64,000 nt of DNA from Saccharothrix tamanrassetensis (GCF_014203665.1 NZ_JACHJN010000006.1:62001-126000), one strand, 5' to 3'. Shown: positions 1 to 9,313, counted from the stretch's first letter. A program made the numbers and translations. The notes: generated by a model not told the origin, from the sequence alone.

Positions 1-841
1 GCACGCCGAGCGGGAGCTGCCCGAAGGGACCTCGACCGTTGAACAACTCGACGGCCAGGAAGAGCAGCGTCCGAAGGGTCGTGCGCTTGGCACCCTCGGC
101 GACCTTGTCGGGGTCGGACGAGTCGCGGGCGATTCGCTTGAGCTCGTTCGGTTTCAAGTGGGCAAGCAAGCCCGCGACAGCCGAGGGCATTTCCTCGACG
201 CGGGGGAGCCGGCCGCGGCGCTCGAACTGGTCCACCAGCGCTGCGAGCGCGGACCTGGTGTCCGCTGAAGCGAGCCATGCGGCATCCGGGACGACACGGT
301 GGGCCAGGTAGCTCAGCCGCGCCGTATCGTCCTTGAAGGCGTACACGATGCCCGGTGCGGCTGAGACGCAACGCCTTCCCGTGACTTGCTCCACGTACGC
401 GCGCAGCTCACCTGGATGGTAGAGGTGTTGGAAGGTCTGCCTGCCGGTGAGCACCCCGTCGTTGAACTCCGTGCCCTTGACCCTGGCCCTCTCCCAGGTC
501 AGACGAGCGGAAACCACCAGGACGGTGCTCGCCAGTTCCCATGCCATCGCCAGCGTGCGCCGCCTTTCGGCAGGGTCTTCGATCACGTTGAGGATGTAGG
601 TCAGCAAGACGACGTTCGCTGGAGTCAGCGGGGTGTCGGGCTTGTAGTGCGGATCCCAACCGGATGCGCTGCAGTCCAGGTCCGTCAAAGCTCTGACGTC
701 GTCACCACGACCGCAGCCGTAGTCGAGGACCGTCCGTTCCGGAATGAGCTGTCGATCAGCCAGGGCCTGGCGGGCTGGGTACGACAGCGCCGTCCGGCCG
801 ATCGCCGTCAACCGGCGTTCGCTGCCCCAAGCCTGGTACAT
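1..841 (-). CDS. DNA phosphorothioation-associated putative methyltransferase (3' end outside window)
   Basis: Reading leftward from an ATG at 841, the frame stays open to the window edge, giving about 280 residues. The N-terminal half has a class I SAM-binding motif (DYGCGRGDDVRAL), then GWDPHYKPD, a hydrophobic LLTYILNVIEDPAERR segment and VVSARL. From memory this order matches the family named DNA phosphorothioation-associated putative methyltransferase, which is found almost only beside dnd genes. The substrate is unknown. It is divergent from the operon at 1168-8235, so the module has two transcription units. A GTG seven codons upstream of the ATG is an alternative start; an in-frame TAG lies just before it. 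Further dnd genes probably follow to the left on this strand. The family call is fairly secure; the activity is not. Confidence 0.82.
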   Translation of the reverse strand, partial: MYQAWGSERRLTAIGRTALSYPARQALADRQLIPERTVLDYGCGRGDDVRALTDLDCSASGWDPHYKPDTPLTPANVVLLTYILNVIEDPAERRRTLAMAWELASTVLVVSARLTWERARVKGTEFNDGVLTGRQTFQHLYHPGELRAYVEQVTGRRCVSAAPGIVYAFKDDTARLSYLAHRVVPDAAWLASADTRSALAALVDQFERRGRLPRVEEMPSAVAGLLAHLKPNELKRIARDSSDPDKVAEGAKRTTLRTLLFLAVELFNGRGPFGQLPLGV

Positions 842-1167
842 GGGCGTCCCACAACTCCGCACAGTCGAGAAGGCGCCCTACCGTTAACCGTGGCCTGTTC
901 GTTGACTCCCGCGGTAAGTCGCCGATGCGGCGAAGCGTACTAGGGTGCGCGCTCATCGTCGGCCCGGCTCGGTGCGCGGGACGAAACCGCGCCGGTGAGG
1001 TCCACCTGCTCGAGCACGGGTCGAAGGTCTCGAACAGACCCTGGTCCGACGTCTGCTCACGTCCCCGATCGCGTGCGAAACGAAGAGCGCCTTGTCTGCG
1101 ATCAACACGGGTGGACTGTTGCGGTCATCGATGTAGCTGTGGCGGCACCGGTGAGGAGACCTTCTGC
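842..1167. other. Divergent intergenic region between the methyltransferase and the dnd operon
   Basis: About 325 bp separate two divergent genes, so it should carry both promoters. TTGACT at 902-907 resembles a -35 element, but I see no well-spaced -10 behind it. The rightward frame stays open upstream of the ATG at 1168, but the upstream residues look like random high-GC coding. GAGGAG at 1153-1158, nine bases before that ATG, fixes the start. Confidence 0.45.
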
Positions 1168-3378
1168 ATGATCGATCAGCTCGTGCTCGACGACTTGCGC
1201 CCTCTGACGTGGCTCGACGCGTTTCCCTGGCTTCGCGGTGCCTCCGCTGGTCATGCGGACACACCGTGGTGGGACGCGGCGATCTCCGACGCACCACCGG
1301 ACGAGCGAAGGCAGCGGTTGGCAGAGGTCTCCGAACTGGCGATGAACAGGCTGACGCGGTGGACGATAGGTCAGATATTCCCGGGACTACCGCCTCAGCT
1401 GCACATCGCCGCTCTCGAGCTGCCACCGCGCCCGCGAAACGCCCTCACGTCAGGCGCCGGCTACACCACGCTCGGCGAGTTGGTCGGCTTGACCATCGGA
1501 GACGTGCTTGACCTGCGGAACGTCGGGATGGGCGGGATCGACGCCATCCTTCGAGCACTCGCCGACGTGTCAACGTCGCAACCGACACCCGACATCGGCC
1601 ACCTGTCGCCACCGACCTCGTCCGGAAGGGAAGCGGTTCCTACCGAACGGCCCCCTGGTTGGCTCGCCACGCTCTTCGGCGACCTGTCCAGAATCGCCGA
1701 GTGGCAGGCCGCCATCGGCTTACCCGCGGAGCCGCTCCTGCGTGCCTCGTCGCCAACCGGCACACCGGACGAGGTGTTGAAGGCGCGGCAGCGGCTGGCC
1801 GCGCTGTCCGCCAGCGACATCTTGGGCCAGGACGCGCTCGGGCGGGACGCCGCGAGTCTGCTCGACACGGCCTTTCGCGCCCTCGACCCGCGAGCGATGA
1901 CAATTTTGAAGCAACGCCTGTTCGCCGATGAACCCGTCACCCTGGACCAGCTCGGTCGGCAGCTGGGCTTGACGCGCGAGCGTGTTCGTCAGATCGAGGG
2001 CAAGGCGCGTGCCGCGATGTTGGACGCACTTGCCGTAGGGGCGCTGGACATGGTCGCCAACGCTGCTCGCACCATGATCGGATACGTCCGCCCCCTGTCC
2101 GACCTGGTGCTGCACTTGCCCGCGCTCGCCGGTACGGTCGAGTCCGTCGGCCGGCCGGTGTGGCGGGTGATCGACCGCCTCGACGATGCTTATGAGATCG
2201 AGGATGGGTGGTGCGTGGTGCCGACCCTGAGTGCCGCGCAGGACTGGACACGAACCCACCTGCGCGAGCACGCCAACGAGCACGGCGTGGTGCACGTCGA
2301 TGATCTTGACCTGGTCGAGACAAGCACTCCCGAATCGCGTGGAGACTTGGCCAAGAAGTGGCTGATAACCTGCGGATACGTCATCGACGGTGACTACGTG
2401 CTGACTCGAACCCGGTCGGTCGGTGACTACGCCGCGGCGATCCTTTCCATCACCGGGTCGCCGATGAGCGCTCAGGAGCTCGTCGAGAGGTTTGTGTACG
2501 AGCGCAACGTGGGTTCGCTCAAAAACGCCGTGGCGCTGGACGACCGGTTCGAGCGGGTGGACCGTGATCGTTGGGCGCTCAGGGAATGGGGTATGGAGGC
2601 CTACCGGGGTGTGCGCTCGGTGATCCGTGAGGAGCTGACCAAAGCGGGTGGCAGGATCGATGTGGACACCTTGATCGAGCGGATCACCGGTAAGTACAAC
2701 GTGGCCGCGAGCAGCGTTGTCGCCTACGCCTGCACCGCGCCGTTCGAGACCCGCCAAGGCGTGGTTAGGGTCGCGGGCACGTCGCGCGAGGCCAGGAAGG
2801 CACCGGAGCGCACCAGCCGGATGTTCCGGCAGAACCACGGCTGGGTCTACCGGGTGCGCATCACCCACGACCATCTTCGTGGCAGCGGATCCGTTGCGTC
2901 AATGGCTGTCGCCAGCATTCTTGGCCTCAAGTACGGTGAGAGACGTCAACTCGAGTCCGCTCTCGGTCCGCAGGTGATCAGTTGGACCGGTACTCAGCCG
3001 GCTTTCGGGACGATCCGCCGGTTCCTGCTCGAACGCGACGTGCCGGCCGACAGGGATGTCTTCCTGGTGATCAAGGACGACAATACATTCGAGGTGGAGT
3101 TGGTGGCGGAGCCGAGCGGCGAGGCGTTGCACGATGCACTGGCGCTGATCGGCGCACCGACCGATCTGGATGCTGTCTCCGCGCGGCAGGCGCTCGCCGC
3201 TGCCATCAAGCTACCCGGCGACATCCCCGTGGTCAGCATCATCGGTGCTTACCGAGAGCGCGGCGACAACGACGTCGCAGAACTCCTCGCCGGTGTTCGG
3301 GAATACTTGGAGACTGGCCGAGCTGTCGGACCTCCGTGTCGGACAACCGACGTCGACGACATCCTGGGCTTGCTGTGA
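1168..3378 (+). CDS. Phosphorothioation-operon DNA-binding protein with alpha-CTD-like, sigma region 4 and winged-helix segments
   Basis: A protein of 736 residues. Around residues 85-140 it has a helix-hairpin-helix fold like the C-terminal domain of RNA polymerase alpha (leucine-rich RPRNAL..., GYTTLGELVGL, DVLDLRNVGMGG). Around 245-290 there is a clear sigma-70 region 4 helix-turn-helix (VTLDQLGRQLGLTRERVRQIE). The C-terminal half has winged-helix segments of HARE-HTH type (SPMSAQELVERF, DDRFERVDRDRWALREWG). No catalytic motif is visible. The GTG of the helicase gene overlaps its stop by 4 bp. Likely roles are DNA recognition for the restriction arm, transcriptional control of the operon, or interference with RNA polymerase; the sequence does not decide. 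The start follows a GAGGAG ribosome site. Confidence 0.8.
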   Translation: MIDQLVLDDLRPLTWLDAFPWLRGASAGHADTPWWDAAISDAPPDERRQRLAEVSELAMNRLTRWTIGQIFPGLPPQLHIAALELPPRPRNALTSGAGYTTLGELVGLTIGDVLDLRNVGMGGIDAILRALADVSTSQPTPDIGHLSPPTSSGREAVPTERPPGWLATLFGDLSRIAEWQAAIGLPAEPLLRASSPTGTPDEVLKARQRLAALSASDILGQDALGRDAASLLDTAFRALDPRAMTILKQRLFADEPVTLDQLGRQLGLTRERVRQIEGKARAAMLDALAVGALDMVANAARTMIGYVRPLSDLVLHLPALAGTVESVGRPVWRVIDRLDDAYEIEDGWCVVPTLSAAQDWTRTHLREHANEHGVVHVDDLDLVETSTPESRGDLAKKWLITCGYVIDGDYVLTRTRSVGDYAAAILSITGSPMSAQELVERFVYERNVGSLKNAVALDDRFERVDRDRWALREWGMEAYRGVRSVIREELTKAGGRIDVDTLIERITGKYNVAASSVVAYACTAPFETRQGVVRVAGTSREARKAPERTSRMFRQNHGWVYRVRITHDHLRGSGSVASMAVASILGLKYGERRQLESALGPQVISWTGTQPAFGTIRRFLLERDVPADRDVFLVIKDDNTFEVELVAEPSGEALHDALALIGAPTDLDAVSARQALAAAIKLPGDIPVVSIIGAYRERGDNDVAELLAGVREYLETGRAVGPPCRTTDVDDILGLL

Positions 3379-5507
3379 CAACTGGACCCGACGGACTCCG
3401 CAGCCTTCATTTCGAGGGGCGCTACCGCAGCGACCGGGAAGATGTCGTCAAGGGTTTCTACCTGCCGGCGTTTTCGGTCGCGACCAGCTACAGCCGCGCC
3501 GTCGGCTACTTCACGTCGACCAGCATGGCCCTATTCGCCAGGGGTATCGGAAACTTCGCCGAGCGGGGCGGCAGGATGCGCCTGATCGCCTCCCCGCATC
3601 TTACCGAGGACGACGTGCTCGACATCGAGCGCGGCTACGACGTCCGGGCCGTCATCGCGCGGGCTGCGGAACGCCAACTCGAGGCGGAACAAGGTGATTC
3701 GGTGCTCGACGGGCTCGGTCAAGTCGGTCGCCTCATCGCCGAGGGCCGGCTAGACATCAAGTTGGCGTTCGTCGAGCAACGAGGCCGCATCGGTATTTAC
3801 CACGAGAAGCTGGGTGTCTTCAGGGATGCTGCCGGTGATCTCATCGCTTTCACGGGGAGCAGCAACGAGACGTTGGGTGGGCTGGCCGCGAACTTCGAGT
3901 CGGTAGAGGTGTACCGCAGCTGGGTCGACGGCGACGGCGTTCGCGCTCTGCGTCTCGAAGAAGATTTCGAGGCTCTGTGGGCAAATCAGACGCAGAACCT
4001 TCGCGTTGAAGACTTCCCCGACGTCGCGCGCGACCGCCTCGTCAAACTCGGTCAGGAGCGGGACAGCCCGCTGTCGCCACACGACGACGCACTGCTGTCG
4101 CCCCCGGTGGCCGTGGACGAAGCAACCCACCTCGCCATACCGAACTGGTTGACCATTCGCGCCTACCAGCGCCAGGCGGTTGAGTCATGGCTCCGTCACC
4201 GCGGTCGCGGCATCCTCAAGATGGCCACCGGCACCGGCAAGACCAAGACATCCATGATCGCCGCCACCAAACTCGCGGATGTCCTGCGGCGGCGCGAAGA
4301 ACCGTTGGTCATGCTCGTCATCGTGCCGCTGCAGCACTTGGTCGACCAGTGGGTTGCAGAGGTCGAAGGGTTCGGTGTCCGCCCGATCCCGGTGTACGAA
4401 TCGAGTCAGAAGTGGCTCCCCTTGGTTGAGGAACAACTGAGCCAGGTGCGGCTCGGGCAACGGCCGATCGTTACGATGGTGGCGACCAACGCGTCGTTCG
4501 CGGGAAGCAGGTTCCAATCGATTCTGTCGCGCATCTCGCAACCATTACTGGTCATCGCAGATGAGGTGCACAACCTCGGTTCCACGGCCTACCGTTCGTC
4601 CATGCCCTCGAACGCCACCTACCGGCTGGCGCTGTCCGCCACCCCGGAGCGCTGGTTCGATGACGAGGGCACCGACGCGCTCATCGACTACTTCGGCCCC
4701 ATCGTGTTCGAACTCGGGCTCGGTGACGCCATCGACACGGGTGCGTTGTGCCGGTACACCTATCACCCCCGCCTGGTCGAGCTCGGCGAGGACGAGACGC
4801 AGCTGTACATCGACCTGTCGACGAAGATCGCGAAGTACGTTGCCGCGGGGGAAAGCATCACTGACGCCGACCTGAACTCGCCACTCGGTCACCTGCTCCG
4901 GCAACGCGCAGGCGTTCTGGGGCACGCCGAGGGCAAGCTCGCCGTGCTGCGCGACGACCTCGGCGCACACGCCGACTCGTGGTTCCAACTCGTTTACTGT
5001 GCTGAGGGCACCCGTCCGGTGCCTCAGGGCGATCCCCGCGGCCCGAATCAACTCCGCGAGGTGATGCAGCTGGTGGGACGAGACCTGCGCCTCGCCACCC
5101 ATTCGTACATCTCCGATACGCCTCGCGCTGAACGCAAGGTCCTCCTCCGCCGCTTCGGCAGCGGTGACGACCTCCGCGTGCTCGTGGCCATGCGCTGCCT
5201 TGACGAGGGGGTCGACATCCCTGACGCGCGAACCGGCTACCTACTCGCCAGCAGCAGCAACCCCCGGCAGTTCATCCAGCGCAGAGGCCGACTGCTGCGC
5301 CTGGCCGACGGCAAGGACCGAGCCCGGATCTTCGACTACCTGGCAGTCCCGCCGGCGGGGACACCAATCAACTTCGACATCGAGCGGAGCTTGTTGACCC
5401 GAGAACTCGAACGAGCGAACGAGTTCGGCAAGTTGTCGGAGAACTACGAGGCGACACTCGACACGCTGCGACCGCTCAAGGAGCGGTACCAGTTGATGCA
5501 CCTGTGA
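3375..5507 (+). CDS. DNA phosphorothioation system restriction protein: PLD nuclease fused to DEAD/DEAH helicase
   Basis: A protein of 710 residues. The N-terminal part (to about 200) is a phospholipase-D-type nuclease half-site: YHEKLGVF followed by GSSNET. A superfamily 2 helicase follows, with Walker A ATGTGKT, Walker B IADEVHNLG, motif III LALSATPE, and motif VI QRRGRLLRL. This PLD-plus-helicase layout is that of the family called DNA phosphorothioation system restriction enzyme, proposed to cleave DNA lacking the sulfur mark. It begins at a GTG overlapping the previous stop, so translation is coupled. Only one HxK motif is seen, so an active nuclease would need to dimerise. The family call is strong; the cleavage rule (unmodified DNA) is known only for the wider Dnd systems. 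Confidence 0.85.
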   Translation: MTTGPDGLRSLHFEGRYRSDREDVVKGFYLPAFSVATSYSRAVGYFTSTSMALFARGIGNFAERGGRMRLIASPHLTEDDVLDIERGYDVRAVIARAAERQLEAEQGDSVLDGLGQVGRLIAEGRLDIKLAFVEQRGRIGIYHEKLGVFRDAAGDLIAFTGSSNETLGGLAANFESVEVYRSWVDGDGVRALRLEEDFEALWANQTQNLRVEDFPDVARDRLVKLGQERDSPLSPHDDALLSPPVAVDEATHLAIPNWLTIRAYQRQAVESWLRHRGRGILKMATGTGKTKTSMIAATKLADVLRRREEPLVMLVIVPLQHLVDQWVAEVEGFGVRPIPVYESSQKWLPLVEEQLSQVRLGQRPIVTMVATNASFAGSRFQSILSRISQPLLVIADEVHNLGSTAYRSSMPSNATYRLALSATPERWFDDEGTDALIDYFGPIVFELGLGDAIDTGALCRYTYHPRLVELGEDETQLYIDLSTKIAKYVAAGESITDADLNSPLGHLLRQRAGVLGHAEGKLAVLRDDLGAHADSWFQLVYCAEGTRPVPQGDPRGPNQLREVMQLVGRDLRLATHSYISDTPRAERKVLLRRFGSGDDLRVLVAMRCLDEGVDIPDARTGYLLASSSNPRQFIQRRGRLLRLADGKDRARIFDYLAVPPAGTPINFDIERSLLTRELERANEFGKLSENYEATLDTLRPLKERYQLMHL

Positions 5508-5519
5508 GACAGGGTAACC

Positions 5520-5714
5520 GTGGCAAGGAATGATGAGGGGTATCTGTCGGTGAGTACTACGAGTCGCACGGAGAGGCAGGTACTCGAGGAGCTGAGCCCG
5601 GAAGAGCAGGCGCTGCTCAAGCGAGTTCTGCAAATCGAGCGCGCCAAACTGAATATCCGTGCCTACGATGCCACGGAAGATCTGCTCGCTGCAGTGAAGG
5701 AGATCATCCTGTGA
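5520..5714 (+). CDS. Small Dnd-operon protein (DNA modification system-associated small protein type)
   Basis: A protein of 64 residues from GTG 5520. A second GTG at 5550, preceded by GAGGGG, would give 54 residues and may be the real start. The conserved-looking part is LSPEEQALLKRVLQIERAKLN followed by ATEDLLAAVKEIIL, predicted to form two amphipathic helices. Small helical proteins of this size and pattern sit directly before dndD-like genes in similar islands. It overlaps the ATPase gene by 4 bp, so the two are probably made in fixed ratio. No catalytic residue is visible; an adaptor or subunit role for the ATPase is inference. Confidence 0.65.
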   Translation: MARNDEGYLSVSTTSRTERQVLEELSPEEQALLKRVLQIERAKLNIRAYDATEDLLAAVKEIIL

Positions 5715-7771
5715 GGTTGCACTCGATCCTGTTGACCAACTTCCGTCAATTCGCAGGTGTGCAGCAGTTCAGCCTGCGCTCGGACAGCATCAAGCCTGTA
5801 ACCTTGATCTTCGGTGCCAACGGTGCCGGTAAGACGACTTTGCTGAACGCTTTCAGCTGGGTGCTGTACGGCACGTTATCCGACGATGTAGAGCAGCAGC
5901 AACGGCTTGTCACCGACAGCGTCTGGCGCGAAACTGCCATCGGGGACTCGGTGGATGTCAGCGCCGAAGTCGTGTTCGACCACGACGGGCACAACTACCG
6001 GGTACAACGCCGGGCGCGTGTGCACAAGAACTCCGATCAGCAGCCACCCGTCGCGCCGGACGTGCAAATGTGGACCACGAAGGCAGACGGCTCGTCGGAA
6101 CTCGTCGGTGCTCCGCAGGAAATGATCTACACGATCTTGCCCCGTGGCGTCAGCAGGTTCTTCTTCTTCAACGGTGAGCGCATCGAAAACCTCGTCAAGA
6201 AAGGCGCCTACAGCGAGGTTCGGCAGGATATCAAAGTCCTACTCGACCTCGAACAGGTCGAACGGGCACTGGTTCACCTGCCCAAGGTGGATCGCCGACT
6301 CACTGCGGACATCCGCAAACACGGTGGCGACAAGGCGAGTGAAATCCAGAAGAGCATTGACGACTTGAACGATCGGAAAGGTTCGCTGCGGGAGGAGCTG
6401 AAGGTACTGGAAAGTGACCTCAACGCTCTGAACGAGGAGCGCGAGAGTGTGATGAACCTCTTGCGCCAGAACTCGGAAGTGGCGCCGATCCAACAGCAGC
6501 GCGACACTGTCACAAAAGAGCTCGAAGAGGCGCGCCACTCCCTGGAGGCGGCACTGAGCGAGCGTGCAAGCCTTATCGCGACACGCGGTTTCCTGGCTTT
6601 CACCGAGCAGCTCGCAGATAGCACCAAAGCCATCGCGGATGCAATGTACCGGAAGGGTGCGCTACCTGCCCCGCTCAAGCGGGAATTTGTAGATCAGCTC
6701 CTCGAAGCCGGCGAGTGCATCTGCGGTACGCCATTGGAGATGCACACGGAGCCTTGGGGAAGGGTTACGAGTTGGCGACAGCGAGCCGGGCTTCAAGCTG
6801 TGGAGACCGTATGGCAGAGGCTCAGCGGCCAAATCGACCCCATGACTTCGGACAGAAGAACACTGCGGGACGACCTCGGGCAATCCATGAAACGCATCGG
6901 TGATCACCGAGACCGTGTCGACAGGCTTGAAGAAGTGAAGTCCGAACTGGACGGCAAGCTCCGCGACAGTCGTCTGGAGAATGTTCAAGCCCTGGAGTCG
7001 AAGCGAATCGAACTCGACACTCGGCGCAGTGAGAAAGAGCGGCGGATCGGAGCGGTGGGCCACGATCTGGAACAGATCGTGAAGGACATCGAGCAGAAGA
7101 CCCGAGATCGTAAGAACGCTGAAGTGACCGATGAACTCGCCGCGAAGGCCAGGGCGCGTTCCGATCTGGTTCAAAACGTTCGGCGAGCACTCGAAGAAAT
7201 CTTGGAGATCCGCACCAGGGATATGCGTCACCGACTTGACGAGGAGCTGAAGTCGGTCTTCCGGAGCATTACTCACAAGAACTACGTCCCAACGCTCAGC
7301 GACGGCTTCGAGCTCACCTTGCACACCAATGTGGACGGAGTGCAGCTACCGGTTCCGAAGTCGACCGGCGAGAACCAGATCCTCAGCCTCAGCTTCGTGG
7401 CAGCTGTGTCCAAACTCGCCCGGGAGATCCGGAAGGAACGCAGGGCCGAGGGGCAGTCTGCAGACGACGCGGGTACGTACCCGATCGTGATGGATGCCGC
7501 GTTCGGTTCGCTCGATCACAACTACCAGGAGGCGGTGTCCCGGGCGCTGGCTCAGATGGCGCCACAACTGGTGGTGCTCGTAAGCAAAAGTCAAGGACTG
7601 GGCAAGGTGGCGACTGAGCTCAATCCGTATGTCAGCCACCTCGGTGTCATCGAAACCCACACGTGCCTCACGAGCACAGTTGAAGAGGACATCGAGTTGC
7701 GCGGCTACTCCCACCCTTATATCCGCCACGCCGCCACCGACTTCGCCCTACTCAAGGAAATCACGTCGTGA
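5711..7771 (+). CDS. dndD: DndD-type SMC/Rad50-like ATPase of the phosphorothioation system
   Basis: A protein of 686 residues. Walker A (GANGAGKTT) lies near residue 40. A long coiled coil (about 200-300 and 370-500) is interrupted by a short CxC hook (ECICGTPLE), as in Rad50-like zinc hooks. An ABC-type signature (KSTGENQILSLS) and a Walker B (YPIVMDAAFGSLD) follow in the C-terminal lobe. FRQF near the N-terminus is typical of DndD. In Dnd systems DndD supplies ATPase and DNA-structure functions to the DndC sulfurtransferase complex. Here it sits in the restriction operon rather than beside dndC, so a restriction-side role is possible. Base composition is clearly less GC-rich than in the polyketide genes, consistent with transfer. 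GTG start overlapping the previous stop. Confidence 0.8.
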   Translation: MRLHSILLTNFRQFAGVQQFSLRSDSIKPVTLIFGANGAGKTTLLNAFSWVLYGTLSDDVEQQQRLVTDSVWRETAIGDSVDVSAEVVFDHDGHNYRVQRRARVHKNSDQQPPVAPDVQMWTTKADGSSELVGAPQEMIYTILPRGVSRFFFFNGERIENLVKKGAYSEVRQDIKVLLDLEQVERALVHLPKVDRRLTADIRKHGGDKASEIQKSIDDLNDRKGSLREELKVLESDLNALNEERESVMNLLRQNSEVAPIQQQRDTVTKELEEARHSLEAALSERASLIATRGFLAFTEQLADSTKAIADAMYRKGALPAPLKREFVDQLLEAGECICGTPLEMHTEPWGRVTSWRQRAGLQAVETVWQRLSGQIDPMTSDRRTLRDDLGQSMKRIGDHRDRVDRLEEVKSELDGKLRDSRLENVQALESKRIELDTRRSEKERRIGAVGHDLEQIVKDIEQKTRDRKNAEVTDELAAKARARSDLVQNVRRALEEILEIRTRDMRHRLDEELKSVFRSITHKNYVPTLSDGFELTLHTNVDGVQLPVPKSTGENQILSLSFVAAVSKLAREIRKERRAEGQSADDAGTYPIVMDAAFGSLDHNYQEAVSRALAQMAPQLVVLVSKSQGLGKVATELNPYVSHLGVIETHTCLTSTVEEDIELRGYSHPYIRHAATDFALLKEITS

Positions 7772-8235
7772 ATGCATCAACAGATGTACGTGTCCGTCGT
7801 CCCCAGCACTACGAACGGCTCATGCTCGAACTCCAGGAAGAAGCTGGTTTCACCACTTTCCGGGATATTCTGCTGTTCGCTGCTGCGCTCGGATTCCGTG
7901 TTGCCCGTCGAGCTCCATTCACCGCAGTGGCCGGTGATCCGATCCGTTACGAAACGCTTATCGTTCCCAAGTACAGCGAAGCATTGGTCAACATGATCGC
8001 CGCCAATGTCGCCAAAGATGACCCCGAGATCATGGATGACAAACGTATCGAGGAACGTATCAGGTCATTCGAAGAGTATGCCAATGGTGGCTTCGAGTAC
8101 ATTCAAGAACAGGTCAACGTGCGGCATCAGCCAGCAGCCATGGTCGTTGCCAACCTGGTGGCCGACGCCTTGAGCGACTCGGGTGGAGCAACTGCCGCAT
8201 CAGTTGAAGAACTCCTCGGTGGCACAACCTGGTGA
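7768..8235 (+). CDS. DNA phosphorothioation-associated protein 4-like
   Basis: A protein of 155 residues and the last gene of the operon, starting at a GTG that overlaps the dndD stop by 4 bp. Recognisable segments are RRPQHYERL, a TFRDILLFAAALGFRVARR stretch, and a later IRSFEEYANGGFEYI motif. These match my memory of the short proteins named DNA phosphorothioation-associated protein 4. No enzyme motif is visible. Its invariant position next to dndD-like genes suggests a partner subunit. What follows is a gene-poor stretch, so this marks the end of the module. The family is likely, the function unknown. Confidence 0.68.
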   Translation: MNASTDVRVRRPQHYERLMLELQEEAGFTTFRDILLFAAALGFRVARRAPFTAVAGDPIRYETLIVPKYSEALVNMIAANVAKDDPEIMDDKRIEERIRSFEEYANGGFEYIQEQVNVRHQPAAMVVANLVADALSDSGGATAASVEELLGGTTW

Positions 8236-8734
8236 AACTTCTAGGAGGTGTCGTCGGTTAAGCGGGTGAGCATTCCAGTTCAGCTTGACTTTCTTTGTGG
8301 TCGGGTGCTCGTTGTGGGTGGCGGGCACCCAATCGCTTCGCGTGTGGAGTTACTCCTATTATTTGCACATCAAGCGTGATCGCGCAGCACTCCTGCTTGA
8401 GGAGATCGGCGTCGGCTCGCGCTTGTCCGGCGCGTAGGGTGGCGCCCCGCTGCATCGGCTGACCGACGAAGCCCTGCAGGACCGTAACCGGTAGACCGCC
8501 TGTCCCCGACGACCTGTCGCGCCGCCCGGAAAGAGCTGCGACGAGTACCAGTTGGCACCCCACTTGGGAAGGCGTGCTCACCGGCGGAGGCAGGTTCAGC
8601 CGGCGGGTGATCGACGAGAGCCAGAACAGCGGTGGCGGTGGCGTGCTGTCGCGCTTCTACAGCGGGGACCGGGTCCTGGAACGTGATGCTTTCATGGTCT
8701 ACATCACCCCTGACCCCCGCAGAGTGGACACGCT
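8236..8734. other. Gene-poor edge of the phosphorothioation island with a possible short gene remnant
   Basis: About 500 bp without a convincing gene. AGGAGG at 8243-8248 precedes an open stretch 8266-8379 (37 codons from GTG) that encodes a Rossmann-like start (GRVLVVGGGHPIASRVELLLL) and then stops. It resembles the beginning of precorrin-2 dehydrogenase-like or other nucleotide-binding proteins, so it may be a decayed gene. Reading frames after that change repeatedly and look non-coding. No inverted repeats or integrase remnants were seen. Confidence 0.35.
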
Positions 8735-9313
8735 GTGAACGAGCCGGTGAGGAACGCCCACGCCCTCCTACGTCTGAGCTACCACCAGTTCGAACTCGTC
8801 GACCGCGGTATGGACGGCACGTCGCCGCCGACGCTCGACGCCGCACACGCCAACGGACTGGTGGCCGCCCAACGAGGGGCCGCGGTCGTCCTCGCCAGCA
8901 TCCACACCGGATACGTCGACCTCTCCGTGGACCTGCACGACCACGCACCGGAACCGGACACCGCGCCCTGGGACGACGTCGTGGAGATCTCCCTGGACGC
9001 ACCCCACGGCGAGGTCCGCGCCGCCGGACTGATGAGCAACCCGCCGCAAGGGCTGCCCGTACTCACCCACGCCGGTCCCGGCACCTACCGGGTGCGTGTC
9101 CACGTCCGAGGCCGCGACACTGCCGTCGACCAGGTGGCCACCGACCCTGTCGAGTTCTACCGACTCTCCCTCTGGCCCGCTCCGGCCGCCCCGACCGTCA
9201 TCCACAAACAGACCGACCACTACGGAGCCACACTCCGTGCCCGAGCCCTGTCGCACCCGCTCACCCACGACACCCCGGAGACCGTCCTGCCCATCCGCAG
9301 CGACCACGATTGA
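8735..9313 (+). CDS. Hypothetical protein
   Basis: A protein of 192 residues from a GTG; codon use is typical of the host (strong G/C at third positions). I do not recognise it. It has no signal peptide and no membrane segment. It is acidic in the middle and has beta-rich stretches (AAVVLASIHTGYVDLSVDLHDH and TYRVRVHVRGRD), which could form a small beta-sandwich. Comparable stand-alone proteins are common in actinomycete accessory regions. It sits alone between the island edge and a 310-bp intergenic region. Confidence 0.55.
   Translation: MNEPVRNAHALLRLSYHQFELVDRGMDGTSPPTLDAAHANGLVAAQRGAAVVLASIHTGYVDLSVDLHDHAPEPDTAPWDDVVEISLDAPHGEVRAAGLMSNPPQGLPVLTHAGPGTYRVRVHVRGRDTAVDQVATDPVEFYRLSLWPAPAAPTVIHKQTDHYGATLRARALSHPLTHDTPETVLPIRSDHD

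Noticed and set aside
925-1167. N-terminal extension of the sigma-like protein from an upstream start
   Set aside because: Upstream residues are Arg/Cys-rich and unlike the protein, and the ATG at 1168 has a good ribosome site.
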